15,769 nucleotides of DNA from an actinobacterium SCGC AAA015-D07 (GTDB taxonomy: Bacteria > Actinomycetota > Acidimicrobiia > Actinomarinales > Actinomarinaceae). The notes beneath the pieces are model-generated. The model ran no database searches, was not told where the DNA came from, and saw only the letters and a list, made by a program, of their open reading frames with translations. This document shows, in pieces, positions 6,414 to 13,372 of the stretch; position 1 is the first letter of the stretch; each line of letters opens with the position of its first letter. The DNA lies in contig ARQR01000012.1 in NCBI GenBank assembly GCA_000384495.1, positions 1 through 15,769 on the forward strand, read 5' to 3'. A program made the position numbers and the translations under genes.

Positions 6414-6887
6414 GTGGTTATCAAAAACGACATCTCCCTTGCTATTTCAACATATTTGGAAACTGAAAATCTTGAATTATATGATTTAAACATTGCAGGC
6501 AACGAATCAATTTCTAAAGTCGAGATATATATCTTTTCACAAGAAGACCAGGAATTGAGTACCTTTGAGAGACTCAATTATCAAATACAAAGATTACTTG
6601 AAGATATAGGGCTTGAAAAAGGTACGTATGAATTAATCCTCTCTAGTCCAGGTGTTGAACGTTCTTTAAAAACAAAAAGGCACTTTGAACTAGCTCTAAA
6701 TGAAGAAATAAAAATTAATCTCGTTAATCCAAAGAATGGAGAGTACACATTCATTGGAAACTTAGTACGTATAAACGATAAAGATGTTGAGATTTTAAAT
6801 GATGGACTGACTCATAATTTTGAATATGAAAATATTAAGAAAGCAAATATTAGATTTAACAAATTTAGGCAAAAAGTAAAAAGTTGA
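6414..6887 (+). CDS. rimP: Ribosome maturation factor RimP
   Basis: RimP assists late maturation of the 30S subunit. With the GTG start chosen by the perfect Shine-Dalgarno sequence, the protein is 157 residues, normal for the family (about 150-160). Longer in-frame starts (ATG 6396, GTG 6372) would place the ribosome binding site within the coding region or start inside the terminator, so I reject them. Family features: the N-terminal ELYDLNIAGN strand with V-x-I-Y-I-F, the middle LNYQIQRLLED helix, the hallmark YELILSSPGVERSLKTKRHFE, and a C-terminal SH3-like domain (FIGNLVRINDKDVEIL). It begins the rimP-nusA-infB cluster found across bacteria; nusA starts seven bases after its stop. Confidence 0.93.
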   Translation: MVIKNDISLAISTYLETENLELYDLNIAGNESISKVEIYIFSQEDQELSTFERLNYQIQRLLEDIGLEKGTYELILSSPGVERSLKTKRHFELALNEEIKINLVNPKNGEYTFIGNLVRINDKDVEILNDGLTHNFEYENIKKANIRFNKFRQKVKS

Positions 6888-6894
6888 GGTAAAT

Positions 6895-7914
6895 ATGAAA
6901 TTAGGAAGTGATATTAAGCAAGCTATAGAATCTCTTGCTTTAGACAAGGGTGTCGATGTAGATAGTATGTATGAAGCTTTAGTATCAGCCTTCAGGTCAG
7001 CTTATATGAGAATTCCTGGAGCTGCAGAAGAAGCTAGAGTTACGTTAGATCCTGATAGTGGTGAAATAACTGTATACGCTCAAGAGCTAGATGTTGATGG
7101 AAATGTAATTAAGGAATGGGAACCTGATATAAGTGATTCAGACTTTGGAAGAATAGCTGCTCAATCATTCAAACAAATGATGTCAACAAAAGTAAGAGAT
7201 GCAAAAAGAGCAACTGTACTTGATGCCTATATTGGAAGAGAGGGCGAGCTGATTACTGGTATTGTTACCCAATTTGATCCAAGGTTTAACCAAACAATAA
7301 TTGACTTACAAGACGCAGAAGCTGTAATTCCATCTAGTGAACGAATACCTTTTGAACGTCTTGAAAGAGGAAACCGAATAAAAGCATTAATTACTGAGAT
7401 AAGAACTGAGTCAAAGGGTATACCTATTGTTGTTAGCAGAAATAGAGCAGAATTTGTACAAAGAATGTTGGAATTAGAAGTTCCAGAATTAACTGATGGA
7501 ACTGTTGAGTTACGAGCTATAGCTAGAGAAGCTGGAAGTAGAACAAAGATTGCAGTATTCTCGAACGATCCAAATGTTGATCCAAAAGGAGCATGTGTTG
7601 GTTCACGTGGTTCAAGAGTTAGACAAATAGTTAATGAACTTAAAGGTGAAAAATTAGATGTTGTTGAGTGGAGAGAAGATAAAGTAAGATTCATAATTGA
7701 AGCTCTTGGACCAGCTGACATTGATGAAGTTATTCTTGACGAGGATACAAAATCAGCAAAAGTAATTGTAAAAGATAGTCAACTTTCACTTGCTATTGGG
7801 AAAGAAGGACAAAATGCGCGTCTCGCTGCTAAATTAACTGGTTACAAAATCGATATTGAGGGTTTAGGAGATTCACCTCCTGAGGAGGAAGAGCCTACAA
7901 AAGAAGAAGAATAG
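6895..7914 (+). CDS. nusA: Transcription termination/antitermination factor NusA
   Basis: NusA binds RNA polymerase and nascent RNA, and promotes pausing, intrinsic termination and antitermination. Domain order in 339 residues: RNAP-binding N-terminal domain (about 1-110), S1 domain (about 115-182, GELITGIVTQFDP), KH1 with GSRGSR at 236-241 following DPKGACV, and KH2 with AIGKEGQNARLAA at 300-312. An acidic tail (PPEEEEPTKEEE) ends the protein. The C-terminal AR repeats of E. coli NusA are absent, as in most other bacteria. TGAGGT (6885-6890), overlapping the rimP stop, is the ribosome binding site, four bases before ATG. In actinobacteria a small ylxR gene usually follows; here infB starts five bases after the nusA stop. 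NusA action at the hairpin upstream of rimP would be a plausible feedback loop (inference). Confidence 0.97.
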   Translation: MKLGSDIKQAIESLALDKGVDVDSMYEALVSAFRSAYMRIPGAAEEARVTLDPDSGEITVYAQELDVDGNVIKEWEPDISDSDFGRIAAQSFKQMMSTKVRDAKRATVLDAYIGREGELITGIVTQFDPRFNQTIIDLQDAEAVIPSSERIPFERLERGNRIKALITEIRTESKGIPIVVSRNRAEFVQRMLELEVPELTDGTVELRAIAREAGSRTKIAVFSNDPNVDPKGACVGSRGSRVRQIVNELKGEKLDVVEWREDKVRFIIEALGPADIDEVILDEDTKSAKVIVKDSQLSLAIGKEGQNARLAAKLTGYKIDIEGLGDSPPEEEEPTKEEE

Positions 7915-7919
7915 ATTAA

Positions 7920-9953
7920 ATGGCAAAAAAACGTATTCACCAAATAGCTAAAGAACTTGATATTGCATCTGCTGACGTGCTTCATAAAGCAAAAGAATTA
8001 GGCTTTGAAGTTAAAACAGCATCATCAGGGTTAGTACCAGAAGATGAAGAATTGTTAAAACTGGCTTTTGCAGAAGAATCCTCAGAGCAAGACATTGAAG
8101 AAGAAATAAATGTTCAAATTAACGAGGAAGTCACTATTACACAAGAGGATAAAGTTATTGAAGAAGATGAAACAATTGATGAAGCTGAAAATGTAGATAT
8201 AAACATAATTGAAGTAACAGAAGGATCTACTCCAGAAGAAATAGCATCTATATTTGAACTTGATGCCACTACAGTTGTTGCAGACTTGATGTCTCTTGGC
8301 ATAATGCAGTCACTTACTTCGACATTAAATAATGATGAGATTGAAAAACTTTTTGAAAAATATAATGCAATTCCAGAGTTTGTAGAAAAAGTAGAAATAA
8401 AAAGATCAGACATAATTGAATCTGAGAAGTTTGAAGATGCCCCGGATTCGTTGAAAACAAGACCTGCAATCATAACTGTTATGGGCCATGTTGACCACGG
8501 AAAAACGAGTTTATTGGATTATATAAGAAAAGAAAAAGTTGCTTCTGGTGAAGCCGGTGGAATTACACAACATGTTGGTGCATACAATGTAACAAATGAT
8601 TCAGGAAGTGTTACTTTTATTGATACTCCAGGCCATGAAGCTTTTACCCAAATGAGAGCCAGGGGAGCAGATGTAACAGATATAGTAATTCTTGTTGTTG
8701 CTGCAGATGATGGAATAATGCCTCAAACAATAGAAGCAATTAATCATACAAAAGCTGCAGATGTCCCAATGGTTGTAGCAATAAACAAATGTGATTTGCC
8801 CGAAGCAAATCCAACACTAGTAAAAGCAGATCTTACAAAATACGAAGTAGTATCTGAAGATTTGGGAGGCGATATTCCAGTCGTTGAGATTTCAGCGACT
8901 ACCGGTGACGGTATAGATGATTTATTAGAAACTTTAAATTTGGTAGCTGAGATTGAAGAATTAAAAAGCAACTACGAAGCTGATCCATCCGGCTTCATAA
9001 TTGAATCAAGGATGGAGGTTGGCAAAGGTAACGTCGCTACTGTAATTGTAAAAAGGGGAACACTCAAAGCTGGTGACTTTATTTATGCTGGAGGAGCATT
9101 TTGTAGAGTTAAGTCCCTGTTTGATCATAATGGAGTGACATTAAAATCAGTAGCCCCTGGTTCACCTGCTGACATTATTGGTTGGGACACTTCTCCCATT
9201 GCTGGAGATCAATTTGTTGCTGCAAAGAATCAAAAAACTGCAAAAAACAAAGCTGAAGAAAATCAAAATAAATTAAAACAATTTGATGATACTGCTTACA
9301 CAGTCGAATCTCGTGTATCAGAGATGATGCAATTACTTCAAGAAGGTGAATTAAATACTATAAATATAATTGTTAAAGCTGATACAAATGGTTCTGTTGA
9401 GGCGATAAAAGACAGTCTTTTAAAACTTTCTGATGGTGATGTAAGTATTCAGATTGTACATGCTGCTGTTGGAGGTATTGTATTATCCGACGTGGATCTA
9501 GCTAGTGCAACAGGTTCAATTATTGTAGGATTCAATGTAAGACCTGATAGTCAAGCTAGAAATATGGGCCAAAGTAAAGGTATTGATATTAGAACCTACA
9601 ACATAATTTATGAATTGATAGATGACATAAGTGAAGCTGTAGTTGGTGAACTTACTTTAAGAACTGAGGAGTCTGTAATAGGTATGGTGGATGTCAAAAC
9701 AACATTTAAAGCTCCAAAAGTCGGTGTTGTAGCAGGTTCAGTTGTTTCAGAGGGTAGAGTTGAACTTGGAGCTAAAGCCAGATTGCTAAGAGATGGAGTT
9801 GTTATATATGAAGGCAGTATCGTTTCTCTGCGAAGATTTAAGGATGATGTAGAAAGCGTAAATGAAGGTCTTGAGTGTGGTATTGGCTTATCTGATTATA
9901 AAGATATCAAACAAGGTGACGTTATTGAAATCTTGGGAGAAGTTGCAGTCTAA
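7920..9953 (+). CDS. infB: Translation initiation factor IF-2
   Basis: GTPase that brings initiator tRNA to the 30S subunit and promotes subunit joining. 677 residues, clearly shorter than typical actinobacterial IF-2 (around 900 or more). It has an IF2-N domain at 1-50 ([20 protein letters not shown]), an acidic linker (about 52-100) in place of the long Gly/Pro/Arg-rich linker, and a second N-terminal module at about 100-150 ([20 protein letters not shown]). The GTPase domain shows G1 GHVDHGKT (189-196), [11 protein letters not shown]3 DTPGHE (235-240), G4 NKCD (289-292) and G5 SAT (325-327). Domains II to IV follow, including [12 protein letters not shown] and, near the end, the initiator-tRNA-binding domain. 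The start has no strong ribosome binding site, only purine-rich sequence at the end of nusA, suggesting coupling. The gene is complete. Confidence 0.97.
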   Translation: MAKKRIHQIAKELDIASADVLHKAKELGFEVKTASSGLVPEDEELLKLAFAEESSEQDIEEEINVQINEEVTITQEDKVIEEDETIDEAENVDINIIEVTEGSTPEEIASIFELDATTVVADLMSLGIMQSLTSTLNNDEIEKLFEKYNAIPEFVEKVEIKRSDIIESEKFEDAPDSLKTRPAIITVMGHVDHGKTSLLDYIRKEKVASGEAGGITQHVGAYNVTNDSGSVTFIDTPGHEAFTQMRARGADVTDIVILVVAADDGIMPQTIEAINHTKAADVPMVVAINKCDLPEANPTLVKADLTKYEVVSEDLGGDIPVVEISATTGDGIDDLLETLNLVAEIEELKSNYEADPSGFIIESRMEVGKGNVATVIVKRGTLKAGDFIYAGGAFCRVKSLFDHNGVTLKSVAPGSPADIIGWDTSPIAGDQFVAAKNQKTAKNKAEENQNKLKQFDDTAYTVESRVSEMMQLLQEGELNTINIIVKADTNGSVEAIKDSLLKLSDGDVSIQIVHAAVGGIVLSDVDLASATGSIIVGFNVRPDSQARNMGQSKGIDIRTYNIIYELIDDISEAVVGELTLRTEESVIGMVDVKTTFKAPKVGVVAGSVVSEGRVELGAKARLLRDGVVIYEGSIVSLRRFKDDVESVNEGLECGIGLSDYKDIKQGDVIEILGEVAV

Positions 9954-9958
9954 ATCTT

Positions 9959-10306
9959 ATGGATAAGAACTTAAGAGGTGGAAGAATAAACAGAATCAAT
10001 CCAATGATTCAACAAATTGTTTCTGATTGTTTTTTAAATAGTTCTGATCCAGTTCTAAATAAAGCAACTGTTACATATGTATCGACTTCACCAGATTTGA
10101 AAAAAACCACCGTACTCGTCTCTTCAATTGAAAATAACAAATCATCACTTAATAACTCTCTAGCAAGAAATAAACAAAAGATTCAAAAAGTACTTTCAAA
10201 GGAAATGAAAACTAAATATGTCCCTTCAATTACATTTGAACTAGATAATTCATTTGATGACATCGATAGAATAAATAAGATTATCGGAACAATAAATGAA
10301 AACTAA
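9959..10306 (+). CDS. rbfA: 30S ribosome-binding factor A
   Basis: RbfA is a KH-fold protein that binds the immature 30S subunit near the 5' end of 16S rRNA and aids its maturation, particularly in the cold. The 115-residue protein is the usual size. It shows an N-terminal helix with an IQQIVSDCF-like segment, the VTYVSTSPDLKKTTVLVSS strand (family VTxVxVSPDLxxAxVYVS), and the C-terminal FELDNSFDDIDRINKII (family FxxDxSxxxxxxIxxLL). Sequence identity to the family is modest, but position between infB and nrnA is standard. The ATG is five bases after the infB stop with no clear ribosome binding site. The last 11 bases overlap the nrnA start. Confidence 0.92.
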   Translation: MDKNLRGGRINRINPMIQQIVSDCFLNSSDPVLNKATVTYVSTSPDLKKTTVLVSSIENNKSSLNNSLARNKQKIQKVLSKEMKTKYVPSITFELDNSFDDIDRINKIIGTINEN

Positions 10307-11240
10307 GTTAATTGATTATGTTGATAATGGTCCAATTTTTATAACTGGTCATGTAAATCCAGATGGAGATGCTTTAGGATCTGCTTTTGCCTTAAAATTA
10401 TTTTTAGATTCACAAAATATTATATCTGATGTTGATTTCGATATAACAACTAAATTACCATCTAATCTTAATCACCTACCTTATCACCTAATATCTGATG
10501 ACTTAAAAGAAAAATACAACACTGTATTTGTATTTGATTGTGGAAATTCATCAAGGCTTGGTAAATACGAAGAAGTTGTAATAGCAGCTGAAAATGTTGT
10601 TGTAATTGATCATCATGTTGATCCATCTTTTGGAGATGTACAGATTATTGATCCTCATGCAGCGAGTACAACACAAGTATTGTTCAGACAATTTAAAGAT
10701 GAAAATATTGAAATTAATGAAGAAATGGCAAACTGTCTACTTACAGGTTTAATTACCGATACGGGTCGTTTTCAATACTCAAATACCACTTCAGAAGTAT
10801 TTAGTATTGCTGCTGAGCTTTTAGGCAATGGAGCTAATCTTTCTAAAATAAGTGAAAATATATATGGTTCAATAGAGTTCAACGCACTAACTCTTCAAAG
10901 CAAGATAATTGAAAGAATAGTCCTAAATGAAGACTTACAATTTGCACATTCAATTGTATTTCAAAATGACTACAAAGATTATAAAGTAGAACCAGAAGAA
11001 ACAGATTTTCTTATTGATGTTGTAAGACTTGTTAAGGAATCAACAGTTGCTTTACTTATAAAAGAGCAAGAAGACGGTTCATTTAAGGGAAGTCTAAGAT
11101 CAAGAGGTGATATCGATGTCCAAAAAATTGCTTCTATTTTTGGTGGAGGGGGACATGTAGCTGCAAGTGGTTTTTCTAGTAACCAATCACCTGAATTTAT
11201 TCTTGAAAAAATTGAACATGAAATTAGAAAATCAATCTGA
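10296..11240 (+). CDS. nrnA: DHH/DHHA1 phosphoesterase, NrnA-type (nanoRNase / pAp phosphatase)
   Basis: NrnA-type enzymes degrade very short RNA oligonucleotides and dephosphorylate 3'-phosphoadenosine 5'-phosphate; some actinobacterial members also act on cyclic dinucleotides. The 314 residues show the DHH-domain metal motifs HVNPDGDALGS (19-29), FDCGN (80-84), DHH (105-107) and LITDTGRFQ (152-160), and the DHHA1 substrate-binding motif GGGGHVAASGF (283-293). The start overlaps the end of rbfA by 11 bases (ATGAAAACTAAG), and its 3' end overlaps truB. The rbfA-nrnA-truB order is that of actinobacteria and many Firmicutes. The cluster also holds PNPase, which leaves short products that an enzyme of this type can finish. 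Which substrate dominates in this organism cannot be told from sequence. Confidence 0.93.
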   Translation: MKTKLIDYVDNGPIFITGHVNPDGDALGSAFALKLFLDSQNIISDVDFDITTKLPSNLNHLPYHLISDDLKEKYNTVFVFDCGNSSRLGKYEEVVIAAENVVVIDHHVDPSFGDVQIIDPHAASTTQVLFRQFKDENIEINEEMANCLLTGLITDTGRFQYSNTTSEVFSIAAELLGNGANLSKISENIYGSIEFNALTLQSKIIERIVLNEDLQFAHSIVFQNDYKDYKVEPEETDFLIDVVRLVKESTVALLIKEQEDGSFKGSLRSRGDIDVQKIASIFGGGGHVAASGFSSNQSPEFILEKIEHEIRKSI

Positions 11241-12099
11241 CTTTTATTTACTTTATAAACCTAATAGCTGGACATCTCAAGATCTTTGTACATTTTTTAA
11301 AAAAAAATATAAATTTAAGAAGGTTGGACATTCCGGAACATTAGATCCAAGCGCGGAAGGATTAATGTTGATCGCAACAAATAAATATACAAAATTATTT
11401 GATTACATTGACAACACTCATAAGACATATGAATTTGAGGCTTTATTTGGGTTTGAATCAGCTACCAATGATACTGATTCAGAGTTGGTAGAAATCGAGA
11501 CAATAAATTTGGAAAATAAGTTAGAAGAATTGAATAAGGGTATTTCAGGACTTACAGGAAATATTAAACAGGTACCACCAATTTATTCTGCAGTAAAAGT
11601 AAAAGGTAAACGACTTTATAAGTATGCACGACAAGAAAAAGAAGTAGAGTTACCAATACGAGATGTAGCAGTGAATAATTTTAAATTAATTAGTTACGAG
11701 GGAAATAAAGGAAAATTTATAGCAACAGTGAGTAAGGGAACCTACATCAGATCATTAATTGTAGACTTAGCTAAATCAATTGGTACAAAAGCGGTGGTAT
11801 CTTCAATTAATAGAATTGAAATTGGAACTTTAAGTAAAAAAAATTCAAATGTTATTAAAAACATTGAACAGTTAGAGAGAACAGATACACCTGAACCATT
11901 AGATTGGAGAATTTTGTTTGATATCCCAATTATTTCAGTTCAGGATGATGTTTTAAAAGATATTAAAAATGGAAATTTTTTAAAAAGTTCATTATTTGGA
12001 TCTGATGGTCAACATATAATAGAAAATAAAAATTCAATTGTTGCCATTTATGAACCATACAATGAAAATAAGTTCAAACCACAAAAAGTTTTAATATGA
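11218..12099 (+). CDS. truB: tRNA pseudouridine(55) synthase
   Basis: TruB isomerises U55 in the T-loop of tRNAs. The ATG at 11218 gives 293 residues and places the conserved YLLYKPNSWTSQD directly near the N-terminus, as in family members. The longer in-frame start at 11167 would add 17 residues encoded entirely within nrnA and is not supported. The catalytic Asp43 lies in VGHSGTLDPSAEGLM (36-50); further motifs are KTYEF, NIKQVPPIYSAVKVKGKRLYKYAR and KGTYIRSLIVDLA. A C-terminal segment of about 60 residues (after about 235) corresponds to the PUA-like TruB C-terminal domain. The start overlaps nrnA by 23 bases and the stop overlaps the ribF start (ATGA), so the three genes are tightly coupled. 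The catalytic site is intact. Confidence 0.95.
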   Translation: MKLENQSDFYLLYKPNSWTSQDLCTFFKKKYKFKKVGHSGTLDPSAEGLMLIATNKYTKLFDYIDNTHKTYEFEALFGFESATNDTDSELVEIETINLENKLEELNKGISGLTGNIKQVPPIYSAVKVKGKRLYKYARQEKEVELPIRDVAVNNFKLISYEGNKGKFIATVSKGTYIRSLIVDLAKSIGTKAVVSSINRIEIGTLSKKNSNVIKNIEQLERTDTPEPLDWRILFDIPIISVQDDVLKDIKNGNFLKSSLFGSDGQHIIENKNSIVAIYEPYNENKFKPQKVLI

Positions 12100-12992
12100 A
12101 AATTTACGAAAAATTAGATACAACAGAAATAATTAATGATAATTCTGAAATTGTCTGCATTGGTGCGTTTGATGGAGTTCACTTAGCTCATCAAGAGTTA
12201 TTCAAAAAAACAAGAGATTTAAATAAACAATTCGATATTGTTACATTCAATGTGTTGCCGAAGATTTACTTTAATGATTCTCTTAAACCTTTAGTTTCCA
12301 AAAAAGAAAGAAATGAAATTTTTGAATCATTTAGTCCGAAAAATTTAATTTATTTAAATTTTGAACAATTCAATCGAATATCATCTGCTGATTTTTGTAA
12401 ATTCTTGGATGAAAACCTTGGTATAAAAAAAATTGTTGTTGGTAAAGATTTTAAATTTGGTAAAAACAGATCTGGTGATATAAACTCCTTGATTGATTCT
12501 TTTGGTGAAGATAATGTTTTTCTCTTGGAAGATTTTTTAATAAATAATGAAAAAGTCTCATCTACTAAATTACGATATTATCTAACTTCTGGTGAGATTG
12601 ATAAAGCCAATAATCTATTGGGTAGAGATTACTGTCTTACAGGTAAGGTAAAAAAAGGGAAACAATTAGGAAGTGAATTAGGTTTTCCAACTGCAAATCT
12701 CACTTTAGATGAAGAAGTATTTTTACCAACATACGGAGTTTATTACGGTGTTGTTGAAGTTGATAAAAAAAGGTTCAATAGCGTTGCAAATATTGGTTTA
12801 AATCCAACAGTTGATGATGAGGATTCTATAAAAATTGAAGCTCATATTTTAGATTTTAATGATGATATATATCATAAAGAAATAAGACTTTTTTTGAAAA
12901 ATTTTATCCGTAATGAGCAAAAGTTTGAAAATATTGATGAGCTAAAAAATCAAGTTTTGGAAGATATTCAATCAGTAAAGAAATACATATAA
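12096..12992 (+). CDS. ribF: Bifunctional riboflavin kinase / FAD synthetase
   Basis: Makes FMN and then FAD from riboflavin. The N-terminal FAD synthetase (nucleotidyltransferase) domain spans about 1-175: IGAFDGVHLAHQE (22-34), VVGKDFKFGKNRSGD and the SSTKLR that corresponds to the family's S-S-T-x-I/L-R motif. The C-terminal flavokinase domain spans about 180-298: GKVKKGKQLGSELGFPTANL, TYGVYYGVV, NIGLNPTV, EAHILDF and the final FIRNEQKF. All of the flavokinase core is present. In the first domain the canonical HxGH is HLAH (H29-L30-A31-H32), with Ala for Gly, and the usual TFxPHP segment reads TFNVLP. Both changes touch the adenylyltransferase half, so activity there is worth confirming. 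The gene begins within the truB stop. Complete length. Confidence 0.94.
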   Translation: MKIYEKLDTTEIINDNSEIVCIGAFDGVHLAHQELFKKTRDLNKQFDIVTFNVLPKIYFNDSLKPLVSKKERNEIFESFSPKNLIYLNFEQFNRISSADFCKFLDENLGIKKIVVGKDFKFGKNRSGDINSLIDSFGEDNVFLLEDFLINNEKVSSTKLRYYLTSGEIDKANNLLGRDYCLTGKVKKGKQLGSELGFPTANLTLDEEVFLPTYGVYYGVVEVDKKRFNSVANIGLNPTVDDEDSIKIEAHILDFNDDIYHKEIRLFLKNFIRNEQKFENIDELKNQVLEDIQSVKKYI

Positions 12993-13026
12993 TTTACACT
13001 TTAGATCTATTGACTACTATTATTAT
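12993..13026 (+). promoter_or_regulatory. Candidate rpsO promoter, near-leaderless start
   Basis: In the 39-base gap after ribF, TTTACA (12993-12998) resembles a -35, with overlapping -10 candidates TACTAT (13015-13020, 16-base spacing), TATTAT (13018-13023) and TATTAT (13021-13026). The latter two would start transcription at about 13030-13033, on the rpsO ATG (13032). There is no Shine-Dalgarno sequence before this highly expressed ribosomal protein gene, which supports leaderless translation. The exact element in use is uncertain. Confidence 0.45.
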
Positions 13027-13031
13027 TTCGA

Positions 13032-13289
13032 ATGACAACCAAAGAAAAAATAATTAAAGAATACGGTAAATCTGAAAATGATACCGGTTCAACTGAAGTA
13101 CAGGTTGCTTTACTTTCACAAAGAATAAATGACTTAACTGATCATTTAAAAATACACAAGAAAGATCATCACACAAGAAGAGGATTATTGATGCTTGTGG
13201 GTAAAAGAAAAAGGCTTCTTCAATATCTTGAAAATCAAGATGTTGAGAGATATCGTTCTTTAATTGATAAACTTGGTTTAAGAAAGTAA
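13032..13289 (+). CDS. rpsO: Small subunit ribosomal protein S15
   Basis: S15 binds the 16S rRNA central domain early in 30S assembly and contributes to a bridge with the 50S subunit. The 85-residue protein is a few residues shorter than the usual 89 at its N-terminus but otherwise canonical: [21 protein letters not shown] (with the conserved DTGS and Q), [21 protein letters not shown] and [13 protein letters not shown] at the end. The rRNA-contacting HKKDHHxRRGL block is intact. It lies between ribF and pnp, as in most bacteria. It is preceded by a gap with a likely promoter and followed by an 83-base leader of pnp containing two hairpins. Confidence 0.98.
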   Translation: MTTKEKIIKEYGKSENDTGSTEVQVALLSQRINDLTDHLKIHKKDHHTRRGLLMLVGKRKRLLQYLENQDVERYRSLIDKLGLRK

Positions 13290-13307
13290 GTAAATATAAG
13301 ATAGAGT

Positions 13308-13350
13308 GTTGTTAATTGAGAGCTTTTAAGGAAAGCTGGCAATTAATAAC
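13308..13350 (+). promoter_or_regulatory. Long stem-loop in the rpsO-pnp intergenic leader
   Basis: Bases 13308-13318 (GTTGTTAATTG) pair with 13340-13350 (CAATTAATAAC) over 11 positions including one G-T. After a 2x2 internal loop (AG/GG), AGCTTT (13321-13326) pairs with AAAGCT (13332-13337) around a five-base loop. There is no T-run after it, so it is not an intrinsic terminator. In E. coli the rpsO-pnp leader carries a hairpin cut by RNase III, the basis of PNPase autoregulation; this long helix is in the equivalent place. The function here is inference. A weak TAAGAT (13297-13302) could start a pnp transcript at the foot of the stem. Confidence 0.6.
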
Positions 13351-13368
13351 CTCATCTTGGAAATGAGG
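13350..13368 (+). promoter_or_regulatory. Small hairpin sequestering the pnp ribosome binding site
   Basis: CCTCAT (13350-13355) pairs perfectly with ATGAGG (13363-13368) around the loop CTTGGAA. The GAGG of the 3' arm is the only Shine-Dalgarno candidate for pnp, four bases before its ATG, so the hairpin would hide it. C13350 is shared with the base of the preceding long stem. The pairing is seen directly; a role in translational control is inference. Confidence 0.5.
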
Positions 13369-13372
13369 ATAA

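Noticed and set aside
7227..7721. 164-codon minus-strand open frame inside nusA.
   Set aside because: It lies antisense to the S1 and KH1 domains of NusA; its Ser/Leu/Thr-rich translation mirrors the sense codons.
8114..8971. Minus-strand open frames inside infB.
   Set aside because: Antisense shadows of the acidic linker and GTPase domain, with Ser-rich translations and no ribosome binding sites.
13010..13015. TTGACT as the -35 element of rpsO.
   Set aside because: A 17-base spacing would place the -10 inside the rpsO start codon.
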